This document shows positions 46,683 through 58,413 of a stretch of 64,000 nucleotides of DNA, one piece after another. This DNA is from Paramecium tetraurelia (Eukaryota; Ciliophora; Oligohymenophorea; Peniculida; Parameciidae): NCBI RefSeq assembly GCF_000165425.1, contig NW_001799055.1, positions 127,804 through 191,803 on the forward strand, read 5' to 3'. Position 1 is the first letter of the stretch; each line of letters starts with the position of its first letter. The notes below the pieces were generated by a model. The model worked only from the letters and a program-made list of their open reading frames with translations, was not told where the DNA came from and searched no databases. The position numbers and the translations under genes are program-made.

Positions 46683-49431
46683 TCAATCAGAAATCATAAT
46701 CTTTCTCTTCAATTTTCTGCGATTAACAAATATACGAATAGGGTTTTTCTTGTTTTTTTGCATAAACCTTTCATAAGATAGGTTAACTCGTTCGAGTATA
46801 TTGTCTATATTAAATTGAGGAAAGTAATATTTATAAGATTACATAACTTCAAACTCCAAGTCAGGATTATAGGTTGAAATTTTAGAATGAGCAGTGACTA
46901 TTGACTTCTCCTTCTCCTTCTGATGTATATTCAATTTCTCCACAATTTCATCAAGATATTCTTTGATATCGGCTTCCTTTTCCTTTCGTTTAAAATTGTG
47001 CTCCACAATCAAGGATTGTTTCTTGAGGTTCTTTCTGGCAAAGGTTTATTGTTGAAGTTACTCCCGTTATTAATCGATCTACTTGCAAATCAGTTAGAAT
47101 CTGGAACTGTTGGTGGGAGACTTCATAATAGTATTGACATTCCCCTTGATATCTTCCTGAATGGACCTGCTGGAACTGAAATGAGAGGATTCCAAATCCT
47201 GGATATTGACTCTCATTTTTTAGGTACCCTCTTCATTTTGATCATGATTGGGTCTAATTATATTGGATATGGATAGATTACATTTCATCAACTAATTTCT
47301 GACTGATCATAAAATCTAGACAAGCGTTTTGAATTTGAAGCAATTCTGTTAAAGTATTGAACTTTTTGCATCTTCTAAAATCTTTATAAAACTTCCTCTC
47401 CTAATCCTCATTCTATGTGTGATGTGTCAACAATTTCATTTTGTCGACTTAATAAAATGTCATAGGACATTGCAAGTACCCATGAGTCCATCCACAGATT
47501 TCGCATGTCCTTCCTATAACATTTTTTTTCCTTACACTAAATTTATATTAATCTCTAATTTTACACATCTTCTCGAATTCCTATCTATCATACTATAATA
47601 TTTCATAAAATGAAGCTCTAGAAATAGCAGCTATCTTACTGTATCCTTAACTTATAATTATATAATCATAGTATCCCTATTCAGTGAATTCTTGTTCTCC
47701 AATGACAGTGCCCCCAGTCAGTTATTTAAGTACAATCGGTTGTCTTGAATTGTGTCCCAACAAAGTAAGTTCTCCACTCAGGAGGAAGATTAGATGATCA
47801 GCAAATTGCTAGGTTTTAACAACTTCATCTCCAGGCTGTAATTTGATGACTTTAACTTTTGTGCACAATTGCTCTACTGTAGAATCCTTGAATTGCCTCA
47901 ATAGATATGAGTTCATCAGAATGGTTTTATAGGAGTCGATCATTACCTCCTCTTCTAGATTTTTGGTCAATTTAGTCAACAATTATTCGCCCAGTGAATT
48001 TTCTTGTTGTTCTTATTGAAATAGATGCTGGTAGTATTTTCTAACTTTGATGGATAACTTATCATTCAACTTGCGTTGTCTTATGATTTACTCAATGGCC
48101 TTCATCTAAGTTTTGTATTGCTGCTTCTTCTCATTCATTGATCTATAGATTTCACCGATGTTTGAAATCGTGTAACCTAACATACCACACAGACTCATAG
48201 CCACCAAAATCACAAATAACTGTTCGTAGGCAGATTGAGGTGTTAGGTCACCATATCCCACTGTTAGGGTAGTGATTACACTGAAATATAAGGAAGCTAT
48301 GTATCTTTAGTTAAATATGATAGTCTTACTGCTCTATCCAACTCTAGTGACTAATACTATAGTACTCTAACCAATTCTTTCCAGGCGCATAATGTTCCAT
48401 TTCGTACACTCCCAGAAAATGCCAACTGCATGCACAACAATGAATTATGAAAATTAACATCACAATCAATTTAATTAAATCAAATACTGCTGCCAGATTT
48501 TCCTTGAAGTTTGTATTGTATTCGAATTAATCCAGTACACGAATCAAGAGAGGAATCCTCAAAAACACTGAGATCAATGGGATGAAATATCCATAAAGTA
48601 TCTACAAATAAGTTGTCACAACTATTAACAAATCTAATAAAAAATAGCTTTTCACATAGTTGCTTGCAATGTCAATTCTACTCTTCTTCATTATCTGATC
48701 TTCATAGAATGAAAGGTTAAATTGAAACAAAATCCATAGGATTTATAACACTGCTGGGAATGCATCAAAAAGTATTGAGATATCTTGATTCAAAAAACTG
48801 ATGTTAATTGGTACATAGAATAGGTTTAATAGGATCGAAATTATAAAGCAGAACTCATAATACATTATGAATCTTTGATCTGGCTAAAATATTGGAATGA
48901 ATCCCCCATAATATTCAAAGATTGACCTAATTTATTTTTTAAATAGGGAATATTGAACTTGCAATTCTGACCTCCCCTTTATATGATATTTGTTATTCCG
49001 ATATCGTACAATATTTAAATAATCTGATGAGGCATCCTGAATAATCGTAAAGATCCTTTTATTTAAAAGTTTGTATTTCATCGATTCTGTTTACAATTTC
49101 AATGTGTATAGGAATCTCATGATCATTGTGATGATGATCAAACCATTACTCTTCCACACTCTAGTTAGTCTGTATTTAGATTAGAATTCATACCCCAATG
49201 GCTGAGTTGTCGCATTCTCGATGGATTTGTTAATTAGAACTTTACTCTTGCTTCCCATCATTAAACTGTTGCTGGGGGAAAAATAACTACATTTATCTCA
49301 TTAGATTACAACCTTTACAGAGAATGCTCTGAAGGACTTCCTACTTCTTTATAAATATTAGATAAATTTTGTTATCTTCCAATATTGTTTCTCATCTCCT
49401 CAACAGCATTTTGCGATTCAAATATACTCAT
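46683..49431 (-). CDS. Cyclic-nucleotide-binding-domain potassium channel
   Basis: 887 aa with introns at 49287-49318 (32 nt), 48305-48329 (25 nt) and 47254-47281 (28 nt). Six hydrophobic segments span about residues 150-410, including RFIMYYEFCFIISILLNLF and ILWILFQFNLSFYEDQ. The pore has the K+ filter TTLTVGYGDLTPQ near residue 372. A C-linker follows, then a CNBD (KLQPGDEVVKT, FLLSGELTLLG, GGTVIGEQEF) near residues 500-620. Next comes a Cys motif, CEICGWTHGYLQC, and a charged tail. The layout is that of HCN/EAG/CNG channels. S4 lacks a dense Arg ladder, so voltage sensitivity may be weak. Probably plasma or ciliary membrane. Confidence 0.92.
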
Positions 49432-49481
49432 TTTTATAATAATTATTTATCCTTAAAGATTAATATTCTTTTATTCTTGAC

Positions 49482-52400
49482 ATGTACTCATTCATTTTTA
49501 TTATTATTGTATAATTTCATGAATTGCAGATTTGATTAAGAAATCGATACCATTCAGCAAAACCCCATAAATCCAAGCAACTCCCATTCCAGCAAACAAA
49601 AGAACTATCTTTGCAACCTTTTAAGTAATTTATGCATTCATATCCTCATCAGATATTTAATAGCCAATTAACAAAGAACAAGACAAATATTCAGATAATA
49701 TTAAAATTTAGCAAAAATCTAATCAATCTATCAATGACGTACACAACAGACATTCCTTCAAGCCCAGAATGTCCACAACGCCCAATTTAGAAGAAGTAGA
49801 GAGAATCGATAGAATCAGCAATTAATTTTAATAAACCATGGCCAAACTGGAAGAAGCCCAAGAACTCAACTCTACCCATAATTAAGATGCATACCTTTAA
49901 AAAGTTGTTATTGTGCAATCCAAAATCCGTTCTTTTTTAATGAGAAGACAGTACCTGAACCTCAAAACGCAATTTCAATATAGAAAAAGAGTTCTTAATG
50001 AACTTTTTATAACCGAACAATCGTATTGCTAAGCACTAACAATATTGATAAATGCGTATTTAAAACCATTAAGAGAACAAAATAAATTAATATCTTCATA
50101 AGTTATTTAATAGATATTTTCTAATGTGGAAGCCATTTAATAGCTCTCTGTCGACATCCTGGAAATATTCAGGAAGAAACAAGAACAATTTACATATTAT
50201 TCCCTTGTAGCCGACATATAATTGCAGCAACACATTTCTTTCTTTAAAATTTACTCAACCTATTTGGTTAACTATTAAAAAGCTTTTAGTGTACAAATGA
50301 AATTAAAAAAGGAAAACAAACCTTATAAGCAATTCTTAGATGCAATAGACAAATAAAATCAAGGAAAGACCTTAGAATCCTATTTCTTGATTTTACCTGT
50401 ATAACGTATACCTAAGTATGTGCTTTTATTTAAGGACCTCTTAAAGAATACACCTCAAGATCATCCTGACTATGCTAATATTAAGTTGGTTCTTGATAAA
50501 TTTGAATAAGTTGCCAATTAAAATAACAAATCAATGGATAGTCTACTTAAAAATTAAAAGCTATTTGATTTATAAAAATAGTATGGGAACTTCGTAAAAA
50601 TCCTAGAATAAAATAGATAATTTCTAAGAGAAGAATCTCTTCATATGTACTTCACAAAAGGAGCCTAAATCAAACCTGTCATTGTTTATTTTCTTTCTGA
50701 CTTGATTCTTGTAACAGAAAGAGATCAGACAAAATAAGAACATAACTTTAAAACTTACATCAAACTTAATTATTAAAGCAAATGTCAATAATTACCTGAA
50801 ATGTACAAGTATAAGTATTTATTTCAAATTAATGGTGTTGACAACTCTGTTATCTTTGTAGTTCTCAGTTAAAATTCACAATAGGACATGTAAGAGTATA
50901 TTAATTTGGTCAATCAAGAGATCAAGGAACTTTAGGATAAAAAAGCAGAAAGAGAAAAAGCACTTTAAGACATGATCCCTGAAAAATAAAAAGTTAATCA
51001 AATTGATAATGTAAGTGTCTCCATATAAATTATTGGAACTGAAGATGTCATTGATGCAACTAATAATAAATTTACTTAATATATATTTGAGATAGATATT
51101 AACAATAATATTACTTAAAAGATATACTTAAGATACAGTTTGTTTAAGAAAATATAGCAAGAAGTGAAAACTCTGTTTCCAAAAATAAAAATATCAGAAA
51201 TTAAAGAGAATTCGTATTTTGATAGAAATGAGGCTGCAGTGATAGATGTATATATTATATGTTATTATTAGAGAAGGAAAATTTTAATGATAGAATTTCT
51301 TTAGATATTATTGAATGCATCTGAGTTTAAGGAGAATAAAACATAAAACTAATTAATTTTAGCATTATTGGGATTGCCTGAAAACTTTTATGATTTGCCT
51401 GCGATTCTAGTGAAATAATACAGATAATCTATTATGGGAGTTGGAATTAATTTTAGAGCATCTAAAAAACCGGCGAGTGGAACTGTAGATTTTTCATAGA
51501 ACTCAGTCAGTTTTAGTTCAAATGAAAATTCGAATTTCACAACTATGATCACCTAAATTAGTTCCCCCAGGGAGGCTCATAAATAAATTGAAATATAATC
51601 ATCTGCCTTAAAGTTTTCAGATTAAAAGACTGAGTAGACTACAGGCTAGGTTGCAAAAGATCCTTAAACTCCGGTTCGAGGATTGAGAGCTGCAAGCATG
51701 AAAAATTTAAGAAAGATTTCTGCTACTCAATTATTGGCTGTAGAAAGCAAAGGAAATTCTAGACAAAATTCAGTAGTAGACAAGGAGTTTTTGAATTCTA
51801 TTTAGGTTAAAATAAAAGTCATGATATTTCTAAGTTTTAAATAGGTTGAGAAAGAGTTTTTTATAAACAAAGACACATCAGCTTTTAACTTAATGGAAGA
51901 GATAGCAACTGAAATATAACTTTAATCTGCTTACGATTTTAGATTATATTATATAGATAACACCTACTTAAAACCTTTGGATAATGATGAGAGGCTGTGG
52001 AATTTTTTAGTCAGATTTGATGAACCTTTTGGTCTGTTTAAAAAGTCTTAGAAAGTACCTCTTTATAATGGAAAATTGCTATAGCTCAGGAAACACTTAT
52101 ATGTATCGAATAAGGAAGAGACAGATTATTACACTTAGGACTTGGTGAGATTACAATTAATCAGTTATCAGTTATTTGACGATATTAGTAATCTGAGATT
52201 AACACTGGGTCCTAAAGATCATATTCTCTACACAGCCTTTTACCTGTATATAAATGGGCACAAAACAATAGATCCAAAAAAAATTCCTTTGAATGAAATT
52301 AAAAAGGTAATAAAATAATTGAGCTTGTTAGTTTCTCCCTCCGATAGCCATAAAAATCATAACATAAGACGAATGGAGTAATTTTCTGCCCACTTTAGTG

Positions 52401-52994
52401 CAAAATTTTCATAGCTAAATTATAAATGAGAAGTAGAATTAAAAGCAATAGATGAAATCAGAATACAATTTAAGAAATAATTAAAATGAGATGACTGAAA
52501 CACATTTTGCATTATTGGTTTTTTTGAATTTGTTAAAATCTAAGAAGTTTTTTGGAGTTGCAAAATTCTCTGTGAAACCTGAGAAGGATAACATAAATAA
52601 AATAATGGAGTTAAGCACTAATTATTGGAATAAAAAGAAGTTGCAAGATAAATCATTATAAAATTATAATACAGAAAATATAAAGGGAGTGTCATCTTTA
52701 TGTTTAGGAGTTGGTTATAATTCCTTAATAGTACTTTCATCTTTCATTTCATCATTCGAATTGATAGAGATAGGTTTCGATGAAATTGAGTCTATCAGTT
52801 CTTTATAAACTACATTAAGTATATATTTGGAGGAAGCAACTAAGCAGAGCAGCAATTAAAAGAGTAATTAAAATAATAAAGAGAAACTTTGCTTAAAATT
52901 TGAAACAGAAAAAAGCTATTAGATAAAATAGTTGGTTGATGAATATTTCAAACTGCAAATGGAAAATCAATAATAAACAGATGAATATATTTGA
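49482..52994 (+). CDS. RhoGEF with IQ, DH-PH and C-terminal FERM-like domain
   Basis: About 1,151 aa with introns at 49509-49540 (32 nt) and 52307-52331 (25 nt). Order of parts: an IQ-like helix near 130-156 (VVIVQSKIRSFLMRRQYL), a Dbl-homology domain near 157-345 (RKRVLNELFITEQSYCQAL, SYFLILPVQRIPKYVLLFKDLL), and a PH-like region to about 480. A Ser-rich linker follows, then a FERM-like module from about 760 to the end (EFFINKDTSAFNLMEEIA; LGPKDHILYTAFYLYINGH; FALLVFLNLLKSKKFFGVA; LCLGVGYNSLIVLSS). DH domains activate Rho/Rac GTPases; FERM domains link to membrane proteins. A 24-nt stretch at 51248-51271 looks like an intron but lacks an in-frame TGA, so I kept it as coding. Confidence 0.85.
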
Positions 52995-53029
52995 AATAAA
53001 TGATTTTGATATGAAATAATTTATGTAAA

Positions 53030-54574
53030 TTTTCTCCATTACTTTATATCTAATTAAGAATGTAAGTATTATAAATCTATTTTAAGTATCAAAGTATTTC
53101 CCATTTTAACAGCATCCTTTTTAATTATTTACAGGATCCACCTATTAAATTACTATATTTTCTCCATGGCTTTAGTCATTTAATTTATTTCCAGATTAAT
53201 TCAATCCTTATTCATCATGAGTCAATAATTTGTTTTGTTCGGTATCATTAACTAACTATTTACAATTTTTCTATCTATCAGCTAGAACAGCCTATTCAGC
53301 GCTTTCTTTAATTTAATTATTCTGAGGGCTATTTTATCTCTCTCTGTATTATTTATTATTACAATTCTGGTTACACAGGTTCATCCAAAAGTATTATTAA
53401 TTATTTTTTTAAGATTCTTATGGAGGATCTTCATTTGTAAATTATTGTTGAGTTCTCTAAACCTATTCTTATTCAACTTATTGTGGCTAATCAGAGACAA
53501 CATAATAAATCTGTTATTATATTTCATAAAATCAATTAGATTAAATTCTACTTGATTATATAAATCATTTAATTCTTCTTCTTCTTCAATTGAAGCTTTC
53601 AAATCGTATTTGAATATCCAAAAAATCAAGTAAATCCAAATTATAAGGTGGCTTAATTTTCAAAATATTTCTACCAAAATTCGGTCAAATTTGATTAGTT
53701 TCCTCCAAATTTCTCCTTCATTAATTAGGTTCAATGAATTCTTATAATTATTTAATTTCTTTATGAGAGGGAACTAATCTTATTAATTGTCTGTGGGTTC
53801 AAAAAAGTCTTGATTTATTAGAATAAGAATTTAATTCCACTTGAAGGATTCAAAATAAACATTCTCTTAAGATACCCTAGATAGTAATCAAACTGTCTAT
53901 CAATACTTCTGAGATTTCTATGGCACACCTTAACCTCCGAGATTATTAATCTCTAATAGAAATGCCCAAGTTTCCACCTCTCCTGGGATCAACATGTACT
54001 TCTGTACTATTCCCAAAAGAAATGACAAAGCTTAATAGAATAATTCCTTGTCATGCTAAGCAAGTAGTAGAAATGTAATATACCTATTTTGATCAATAAA
54101 TGGGAATTCAGGATGATTGGTCTGAATTACTTATCTCGGCCCAAAAGGTAACAGATTCCTTACTTAAAAATGATTTGATTGTGTATTTATTTTATCATAA
54201 ATCCTGTTATATCTCCAAAGTATATGTTCACGATGTTTCTTTTTATAAATAACAGTATTCATTTAACACTTCTTTAATATTGGATCTACCTGCATAAAAT
54301 AATCTTAAATAATCGCTTTCCTTTCAACTAAATTAATTTATTAATTTGCTTTTTTTATCTCCTCCTTGAATTCCTTCCTCTTCACCATTACAAACATATC
54401 ATAAACAACTGTTTCATAGATTTTCCTAACTCCCTACTCCTAATCATTATGTTTTTGATATAATGGTCTAAAAAACAAATTGAATTTGATTGGCCTCTTA
54501 TAGTGGAGCTAGGTATGAATAATCAATCATTTTTTAAATTAATTATCAAAAGCCTTATAACAATTTAAACACAT
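53030..54574 (-). pseudogene. Sec14-like (CRAL-TRIO) gene with broken reading frame
   Basis: The minus strand codes for a lipid-binding CRAL-TRIO domain. The parts are FLLGIVQKYMLIPGEVETWAF, LLEINNLGGQGVPQKS, LRSIDRQFDYYLGYLKRMF, ILNPSSGIKFLFQQI and FLNPQTINKI. These lie in different frames. The frame changes by +1 at about 53915 between the KS and LRS segments, again near 53740, and again near 53720 before EKFGGNQSNLTEFW. An in-frame TGA also sits near the start (about 54530). No 20-34-nt GT-AG intron bridges the first break while keeping the conserved residues. Ends are approximate. It is probably a decaying gene; sequencing error or programmed frameshift are alternatives. Confidence 0.6.
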
Positions 54575-54594
54575 TTCATATTTATATCTATAAT

Positions 54595-55399
54595 TCAAAG
54601 CTCGTCCTTCTTTTCCTTCTCCTTTTGAGACTCAAAACTGAAAATTTATCTGATATTGATGATGTATTCTCCATTTTCCACTCTGGTGAATGGGACATTA
54701 GGTAATTAGGCTAACAACACTCCTGGGTTCAATGAGCCAGTTCTCAATTCATTGACCAATCCATTCAATCTTTAATGGTTGCTCTTTAATATTTGAATCG
54801 ATTAATACTCTAATAGCATTCACTAGAACATTTCTAATTGGAATCTCTGATTTCTTAATTGCAGACTTGATGATGTCCAATGATAACAATTATTTGGTTA
54901 TGTATTCTATTACGACATTCACGTCCAAAGAAACAGAGCCATAATCAATCTCCACTTCTGAGCATCTGAAGTGTGTTGGGCCAATGTTGAAGATGATTGA
55001 GACAAACAAACTAAAATATTAATGCTCAAATACTCTTCTATTTTGATTGGGATAGTGTATTTATTCTCGACTACTAAATCAATATTGAAAGTGGGAGCTG
55101 AGATTTCCAAAATGTCATGATTCACATCATAATCAACCTTTATTTTATTTCTTTTTATTTACTTTTAATTAGGCAAAATTGTGAATCCTTATTTATGTAA
55201 TCCAATAATCCAAAGCCAATTTCATAGCTCCCATATAATCCAAACCCTCAGCTGAAATAGCGGTATATTGATTTGTGAATTCACTTATAAAATTCAAAAA
55301 GAATGACTTAGCCTCTTCTCTATGTTCTTTATCTTAAAAGTAGGCTTGAGAGGAAACAAACAATAGTGAGAGTAGGAGTATACTTGTAATACGTGTCAT
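54595..55399 (-). CDS. ER-lumenal protein ending in KDEL (243 aa)
   Basis: 243 aa with three introns (25, 23 and 25 nt). It begins with a clear signal peptide (SILLLSLLFVSSQAY) and ends in Lys-Asp-Glu-Leu before TGA at 54595-54597, the classical ER-retrieval signal. The body is beta-rich with amphipathic strands (APTFNIDLVVENKYTIPIKI; VEIDYGSVSLDVNVVIEYI), a pattern reminiscent of lipid-binding TULIP/BPI folds. That resemblance is weak, and I do not name a family. It is expected to be soluble in the ER lumen. The broken Sec14-like gene lies just downstream in tandem, about 20 nt away. Confidence 0.8.
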
Positions 55400-55781
55400 T
55401 TTAATTAATTTATTATTATTTTCTGGAAAATTCCAAGTTATAACAGTCTAATATAAAATGGAACAATCTCATTAAACTCTAATACTCTTTAATTAAGGAT
55501 TTTATTATTGTATATCAACCCAAAAATTAAATTCCCAGTTTTTAAGGATACTTTAATTTTAAATATTTCTTTTTAATCAAGATGGCCATAAGTCCAAATT
55601 TAATATATCGAAATATGAATGAATTTTTAAAATCAATTCTACATGATCTTTCTTAAATTAAAATTAGAATACTTTGTAGCATATATAATTAAAGACTGTT
55701 TCATTGATTAAATGAATTCATTTAGGAAATAATACTCTATAAAATTACGAAATTGATATTATTAACAATATATAAATTAAA
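55400..55781. other. Divergent AT-rich spacer
   Basis: 382 nt between the KDEL-protein start and the RRP4 start. It should contain both promoters. No repeat or small gene was recognised. Confidence 0.5.
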
Positions 55782-56682
55782 ATGTAAATAGAGGAAAATT
55801 TGCATCACGATAAGAAAGAAGTTTTTCTACCAGGAGATTTGTTATCTGATGAAACAGGATTTATTAGTGGAACCAATACTTATGAAGAGCAAGGGAAAAT
55901 ATTCTCCAGCACCACAGGAACTATTAATCAGACAAATAAGTAATCACTTTAATAATTCAAAGATTGATTATGATAAAACCAATTAAATGCAGTTATTAAC
56001 CATAAATTGGAGAAATAGTAATAGGCTAAATTGTGTAGATTAGGGATAAAAAGTGGATTGTAAATATTGGGTCAAGTTCAGAAGCTACTCTTCACTTGAA
56101 TTCGACTTATTTGCCTGAACAAGTAAAATTATCTATCATTATTTAGAGACAAAAAACAGAGGACGATGAAATGAATATGCGATAAATATTTGCTGAGAAC
56201 GATCTAATTTGTGCAGAAGTTCATTGTAATTATTATAAATATTCTAAAAATTAGCTGTCAATAACGATAAATCTGTTAATCTTCATACGAGAGGACTTAA
56301 ATATGGTAAAATTGAAGATGGATTACTCATTAAAGTCAATCACTACTTGATTGTGAAATAAAAAAGGCATTTTATTAAACTCAATAATAATGTCAATATG
56401 ATATTGGGTCATAATGGATAGATATTCTTAAGCAATTAGGACAGGACCACAAATAATTAGAAAGTAATCTATTGCTAAAATTACACTGTTTAATAAAGAG
56501 TTGATATCGCAAACACAGGAAAGGCGATTAAATTCTTATAACAAAATCAATATAAAATCTCACAAATCAGCATAGAAAAGGTTTTAAATTATATTTCAGA
56601 GAAAAAGCCATAAAATGATTGGATAATATTAATTGAGTAATTCTTTTTAGAATAAAAGACAAAATAATAATAAGATTAATGA
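55782..56682 (+). CDS. RRP4: Exosome complex component RRP4 (EXOSC2)
   Basis: RNA-binding cap subunit of the nuclear/cytoplasmic RNA exosome; 282 aa with introns at 55940-55962 (23 nt) and 56226-56254 (29 nt). The N-terminal domain starts VFLPGDLLSDETGFISGT. The S1 domain reads PQIGEIVIGQIVQIRDKKWIV and NIGSSSEATLHL. The KH-like part reads HFIKLNNNVNMILGHNGQI. A helical, Gln-rich C-terminus follows. Domain order and length fit the family. An apparent intron at 56461-56495 was rejected because the sequence is open and conserved-looking without it. It is convergent with the trichocyst gene. Confidence 0.93.
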
Positions 56683-56950
56683 TCTAAGTGTAATTATATT
56701 GCTAAATCAACATAATAATATATATTGTTCAACCAATTAAATATATAAACTATTTCAAGTAATCTTCTTCTTCCAATTAAATTGTTTGTCTAAAAAATTT
56801 TTTAAATATTGTTGAGAATATAGTTTCTTAATTAGTTGATAAGTATTTAAATTGGATTTAAATATAAGCTTGTATCGTAACTCAAAAACAAAAACGTTAA
56901 TGATTATATACTTTGAGTTTGAAGTTTATTATAAAATCATTAATATTTAT

Positions 56951-58071
56951 TCATATTTTAATATCAGAAAAATCAGCTGATTTAATGAGTGACAATCCTT
57001 ATTAAGCTATCGGTAACTCGGCTTATAATTGATTAAAATTTTAGTTATAAATATCAGTATCAACAACATAAGTTTCATTCTCTAAATCTAATTGCTATTG
57101 ATATTGAAGTCTATCAGCTTCTCTTTGGATCAAGAATTAAGTACAATCATTTAATTTTTCTAAATATCGATTGAAATATGTTACAAGTAGTTGCATCCAA
57201 ATCAACTTATGCTTAGTTAATTTATTTTTAAAATTCAAGGTGTTCAACGTCCAATTGATCTAATCTTTCTAAAAATTCTTCGTAATTAAGTTATTCTTAT
57301 TTAGTTAAATCATTCATAGCATCAACAATTTAATTTCTAAATTCATTCAAAGCATCAACTATTTATTTTAGAATTTCTGAATCAGCAAAATTCTAATTGA
57401 GTGCTATCTGGAGTAATGCCAGCACCATAGGTCCTTAATTAACGCGATTCCATTATTTCTATGACAATCTCTTTAAAGTAAACTTAATGTTCTTGATTTG
57501 AAATAGTGAAGGATTGGATAATGAACTTACTAAATTGATGGCATCATCTGCTGCATCGATAGCTTCATTATCTTCTTGTATTTGTTGTTAGTATGCTTAA
57601 TTTTCTTAATCTCTTAGCAAAGTTATTTCATCTACGTTTTTTCTATTAAATTCATCGTTTTCAATTAAGGATTCAATTCTAGTAGTAATTTAAATTTTTC
57701 TTGGCATAAGCAAATTATCTATCACATCCATCATCCTTGCAATGTCTGAATCAGCATCTTATAATTATTAACTAACTTGAACAATATATGAGTTGTGCTC
57801 ATTGGTTCGCATTAAAAATGTGTATTAAACATCTTCCATATTATTGTTGATGTCTTGGATCTATTATTATGGTCTTTTTTACTAATTCTTCAATCATTTC
57901 AACAAGTTCCTAAATCGGTCCCTAGACCTATGAGTGCAAGTTGACAAGATTTAAAATCGCTTAGCCTAATTTAGTTCTTTAGAGTTCTTCTAATTTCTTA
58001 GCATGACTGATTTTTGATGAAATTCCATAAGTGAGTCCGATTAATGCAAGTAACACCAAGGCTAATTTCAT
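56951..58071 (-). CDS. Trichocyst matrix protein (TMP family)
   Basis: Precursor of the crystalline contents of trichocysts, the extrusive secretory granules of Paramecium. 357 aa with introns at 57861-57882 (22 nt) and 57160-57184 (25 nt). A signal peptide (MKLALVLLALIGLTYG) leads a pro-region, followed by long amphipathic helices rich in Asp, Glu, Gln and Leu (LEELQRTKLGQAILNLVNLH; DEITLLRDQENQAYQQQIQED) that fit the four-helix bundle of TMPs. A Cys pair lies near the end (ATT...NDCTQF). Processing between pro- and mature chains is expected. This gene alone points to a trichocyst-bearing ciliate. Confidence 0.88.
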
Positions 58072-58413
58072 AAAATTAATTATATTTTATATCCGTTTTA
58101 TTAATTCTTATCGAATTGTGCCATCAAATTATGTAATCAAGTTGATCTAAAATTGAATAAATCAGATTAACTAAGCCTATCAATCATAAATGACAAGATT
58201 TGATAAAAATATAGATGAAAAATAATAATGATAGTTTTAAATTTTTAAATTCTATTTCTATCTTTTTTAATAGTTGCCATAATATTTACTGATAAATTTA
58301 AAGATTGAATCTTCTCTCAAAAATGAAGATGGGATGAATTAATAAATGAATAGCTAAGGAGTAATAATAAATATTAATATGTAAAATCTATTTCTATTTA
58401 TTTTATTAATATT
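58072..58413. other. Intergenic spacer upstream of the trichocyst gene
   Basis: 342 nt between the trichocyst-gene start and the DPP3 stop, AT-rich. It should hold the trichocyst promoter. No motif was recognised. Confidence 0.45.

Noticed and set aside
51248..51271. Candidate 24-nt intron in the RhoGEF gene
   Set aside because: Length is a multiple of three and it has no in-frame TGA, unlike the other 3n introns here; kept as coding.
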